Below are positions 6,083 through 7,612 of a stretch of 7,612 bases of DNA, piece by piece. Position 1 is the stretch's first letter. The number at the start of each line of letters is the position of its first letter. Where the stretch lies: positions 1 through 7,612 of the forward strand of contig JAITWQ010000112.1 in assembly GCA_031285215.1 (NCBI GenBank), read 5' to 3'. A program made the position numbers and the translations under genes. This DNA is from Syntrophobacterales bacterium. Lineage in GTDB: Bacteria; Desulfobacterota; Syntrophia; Syntrophales; JAAYKM01. A model generated the notes under the pieces. The model was given only the letters and a program-made list of their open reading frames with translations. It did not search any database and had not been told where the DNA came from.

Positions 6083-7612
6083 ATGTGCGATAAATTCATT
6101 GGTATAAGTATTCAAGAATATACCATTACCGACTACATCGGAGGTGGAGCTATCGGCCGTGTTTATAAAGCGTATAACGAAAAGATCGCAGATTATAGAG
6201 CAATTAAATTTATCCCCCGTTCAGCTCTTAGGGATGGTTGGGAGAATGAAATAATAAAGGTCAATAAGCTAAAACAACAAGAAGATGTAGTCAAATATCG
6301 TACTCATAATTCTGAACCTTACTTTTTTGATGGTGTAGCGTATGTTTATATTATGTGGGATTATATTGAAAGCGACAGTTTAAAAAGTCTTGTCGAATCT
6401 AATGCTGTGTCAATTACTATGTTAATTGACATTATAAAATGCTGCCTTCGGGTATTACACGCCTGTTCAAAAGCCGAAATTATCCATGCCGATATGCATA
6501 GTGGAAATATCCTCATACAAAAAGAAGACAGCATGAATATTGATGAAACATATAGGAAGATATGGATTACAGACTTCAGTTACATGACCCAATATTCTGA
6601 AAAGGAATACTTACATGATTTCGATGCGCTAAATCGTGTAATCCAAGAAAGCTTAAACTCGATTACATATAATCGTTTAAGCGGTGAGCAAAAAAGGATT
6701 TATAGTTTGTTGAAAAGCGACTTTTCAAGAGATATTCTTGAAAAGAACGCTATTATTGGGGATCATGTGGGCAATGCTAAAAATCTATTAGCATTGCTTG
6801 AATCAAAATTAGCAAGAATAAATGACACCGAAACTAAGATAGCAGTTGGTATAGGAGACTTTCTTGCCGCAGAGCATTTAGGCGAAAATTTTGAAGAATG
6901 GAAAGCTCTTTTTGTCCCCAAATTTATCGCCCTTGATGAAATCATTAGCCGCAATATAAGTGTTCTGACTGGTCTTCGTGGATGTGGTAAGACGATGTTG
7001 TTTATGCGGATGTCCGCATATTTTAACAGAAAGCTCGGTGATTTGAATTTTCCGGGTAGTGACAGTTTTATAGGCATATACTTAAACGCAAGGAGCATTC
7101 CTGAAGCATTTCCTTGGTTGCCTGACGATAAAAAAGATGAGGCCAGAAATCAAGTCATACATCATTTTAACCTTAGGTGGTGCTACGAGATATTGGTCTG
7201 GATAAAAGAAATCAGTAAGGTTGAAACATTCGATATGACCTTCTTGAATCGTTATTTCAAGGTTCATTTCCCTGATTATTTTTCCTCAGGTGCAAATTCT
7301 CAAAGCATTTATTATCTCATTGACTTAATAAATACCGAAATTCAAAAATCAAGATTACAAAGCAGTTTCAAACCTGACAGTTGGGCGCTTTCATCGTATG
7401 ATTTTCTTGAGTCGTTTGTCAAAGTAATAAAAAATAATTTACCTGATGCGAAGGATAAGCCTTTTTATCTCTTTTTGGATGATTATTCGACGCCAATGGT
7501 GAAAGAGTCCACACAATTTTTATTGAATCCAATTATTTTCCGTCGTTCGCCCGAAGTCGTTTTCAAAATTTCAACCGAGAGTGTTGAAAGCTTTTTACCT
7601 ATTGGACTAAAT
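6083..7612 (+). CDS. Serine/threonine-kinase-like domain fused to a P-loop NTPase (AAA+/ORC-like or STAND-like); 3' end beyond window
   Basis: The frame from ATG 6083 is open to the window edge (510 codons, no stop). Residues about 13-200 form a protein-kinase fold: glycine-rich loop GGGAIGRV (20-27), Lys42 in YRAIKFI, a likely helix-C Glu (54 or 56), hinge-like YIMWDYIE (89-96), catalytic loop HADMHSGN (135-142; Asp137, Asn142), metal-binding DFS in place of DFG (164-166), and DFDALNRVIQESL (179-191), which fits the helix F region. Catalytic residues are all present, so activity is likely, but it is a non-RD kinase with a very short activation segment. A linker leads to an NTPase: Walker A GLRGCGKT (297-304), Walker B FYLFLDDY (461-468) and a sensor-like VVFKISTES (492-500). 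The approach to the P-loop (KFIALDEIISRNISVLTG) resembles ORC/CDC6-like ATPases of defence loci. No transmembrane segment is seen. The domain after the NTPase core, possibly a sensor or effector, is cut off. It is coupled to the methyltransferase upstream. No named family is recognised. Confidence 0.85.
   Translation, partial: MCDKFIGISIQEYTITDYIGGGAIGRVYKAYNEKIADYRAIKFIPRSALRDGWENEIIKVNKLKQQEDVVKYRTHNSEPYFFDGVAYVYIMWDYIESDSLKSLVESNAVSITMLIDIIKCCLRVLHACSKAEIIHADMHSGNILIQKEDSMNIDETYRKIWITDFSYMTQYSEKEYLHDFDALNRVIQESLNSITYNRLSGEQKRIYSLLKSDFSRDILEKNAIIGDHVGNAKNLLALLESKLARINDTETKIAVGIGDFLAAEHLGENFEEWKALFVPKFIALDEIISRNISVLTGLRGCGKTMLFMRMSAYFNRKLGDLNFPGSDSFIGIYLNARSIPEAFPWLPDDKKDEARNQVIHHFNLRWCYEILVWIKEISKVETFDMTFLNRYFKVHFPDYFSSGANSQSIYYLIDLINTEIQKSRLQSSFKPDSWALSSYDFLESFVKVIKNNLPDAKDKPFYLFLDDYSTPMVKESTQFLLNPIIFRRSPEVVFKISTESVESFLPIGLN

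Larger units (their letters stand above)
4771..7612. other. Putative laterally acquired genomic island next to tRNA-Ala (left part)
   Basis: From the terminator onward the DNA becomes strongly AT-rich (11 of 60 G or C in 5641-5700, against 36 of 60 in 1861-1920), and codons change to A/T-ending forms such as AAA, ATA and TTA. The content is a methyltransferase and a kinase-NTPase rather than housekeeping genes, and the boundary is a tRNA 3' end. These are classical signs of transfer. No integrase, direct repeat or right end is visible, so mobility is inference. Confidence 0.5.

Noticed and set aside
6763..7267. Minus-strand frames of 111 and 61 codons inside the kinase-NTPase gene
   Set aside because: Antisense shadows; the plus-strand frame carries the Walker A motif through this stretch.
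1..7612. CRISPR array, insertion sequence or integrase
   Set aside because: No regularly spaced repeats and no transposase seen. The only recombinase, XerD, is a backbone gene with full housekeeping features.

Overview
The window joins two unlike pieces of DNA at a tRNA gene. Positions 1 to about 4770 look like the chromosomal backbone of a Gram-negative bacterium: moderate to high GC (36 of 60 bases are G or C in 1861-1920), four minus-strand genes and a tRNA. KdsA, an enzyme of Kdo synthesis for lipopolysaccharide, shows an LPS-bearing outer membrane. The mix of metal-dependent KdsA, a membrane-anchored TPR protein, XerD and a short CobO-type adenosyltransferase would suit a deltaproteobacterial (Desulfobacterota, e.g. 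Syntrophus-like) genome. That placement is inference; no lineage marker was searched.

Backbone layout, read on the minus strand from 4454 downward: a candidate promoter (4425-4454), cobO (4376-3861), xerD (3793-2879), a TPR protein (2722 or 2752 to 827) and kdsA (822, running off the left edge). The genes are co-directional. The TPR-kdsA junction is tight, with the kdsA ribosome binding site lying in the last TPR codons. The enzymes themselves are not functionally related (cobamide adenosylation, chromosome dimer resolution, Kdo synthesis), so this is a housekeeping cluster rather than a pathway operon. The reading frame upstream of the TPR gene is open back to xerD except for one TAA, which makes the TPR start uncertain.

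On the plus strand, 4641-4716 is a complete tRNA-Ala (anticodon CGC, encoded CCA, G3.U70 pair) followed at once by a strong intrinsic terminator (4722-4770).

Beyond the terminator the composition falls sharply (11 of 60 G or C in 5641-5700) and codon use changes, as in laterally acquired DNA inserted beside a tRNA gene. Two tightly coupled plus-strand genes lie there. One is a complete 360-residue DNA N4-cytosine/N6-adenine methyltransferase (4998-6080). The other, starting 2 nt after its stop, encodes a protein with an N-terminal serine/threonine-kinase-like domain fused to a P-loop NTPase of AAA+/ORC-like or STAND-like character (6083 to beyond 7612). A modification methylase coupled to a kinase-NTPase resembles the parts list of anti-phage systems such as Pgl/BREX type 2, but the kinase-NTPase fusion and the two-gene arrangement match no named system I can recall. 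This is the most interesting part of the window. Its right end, and any nuclease or integrase, lie outside it.
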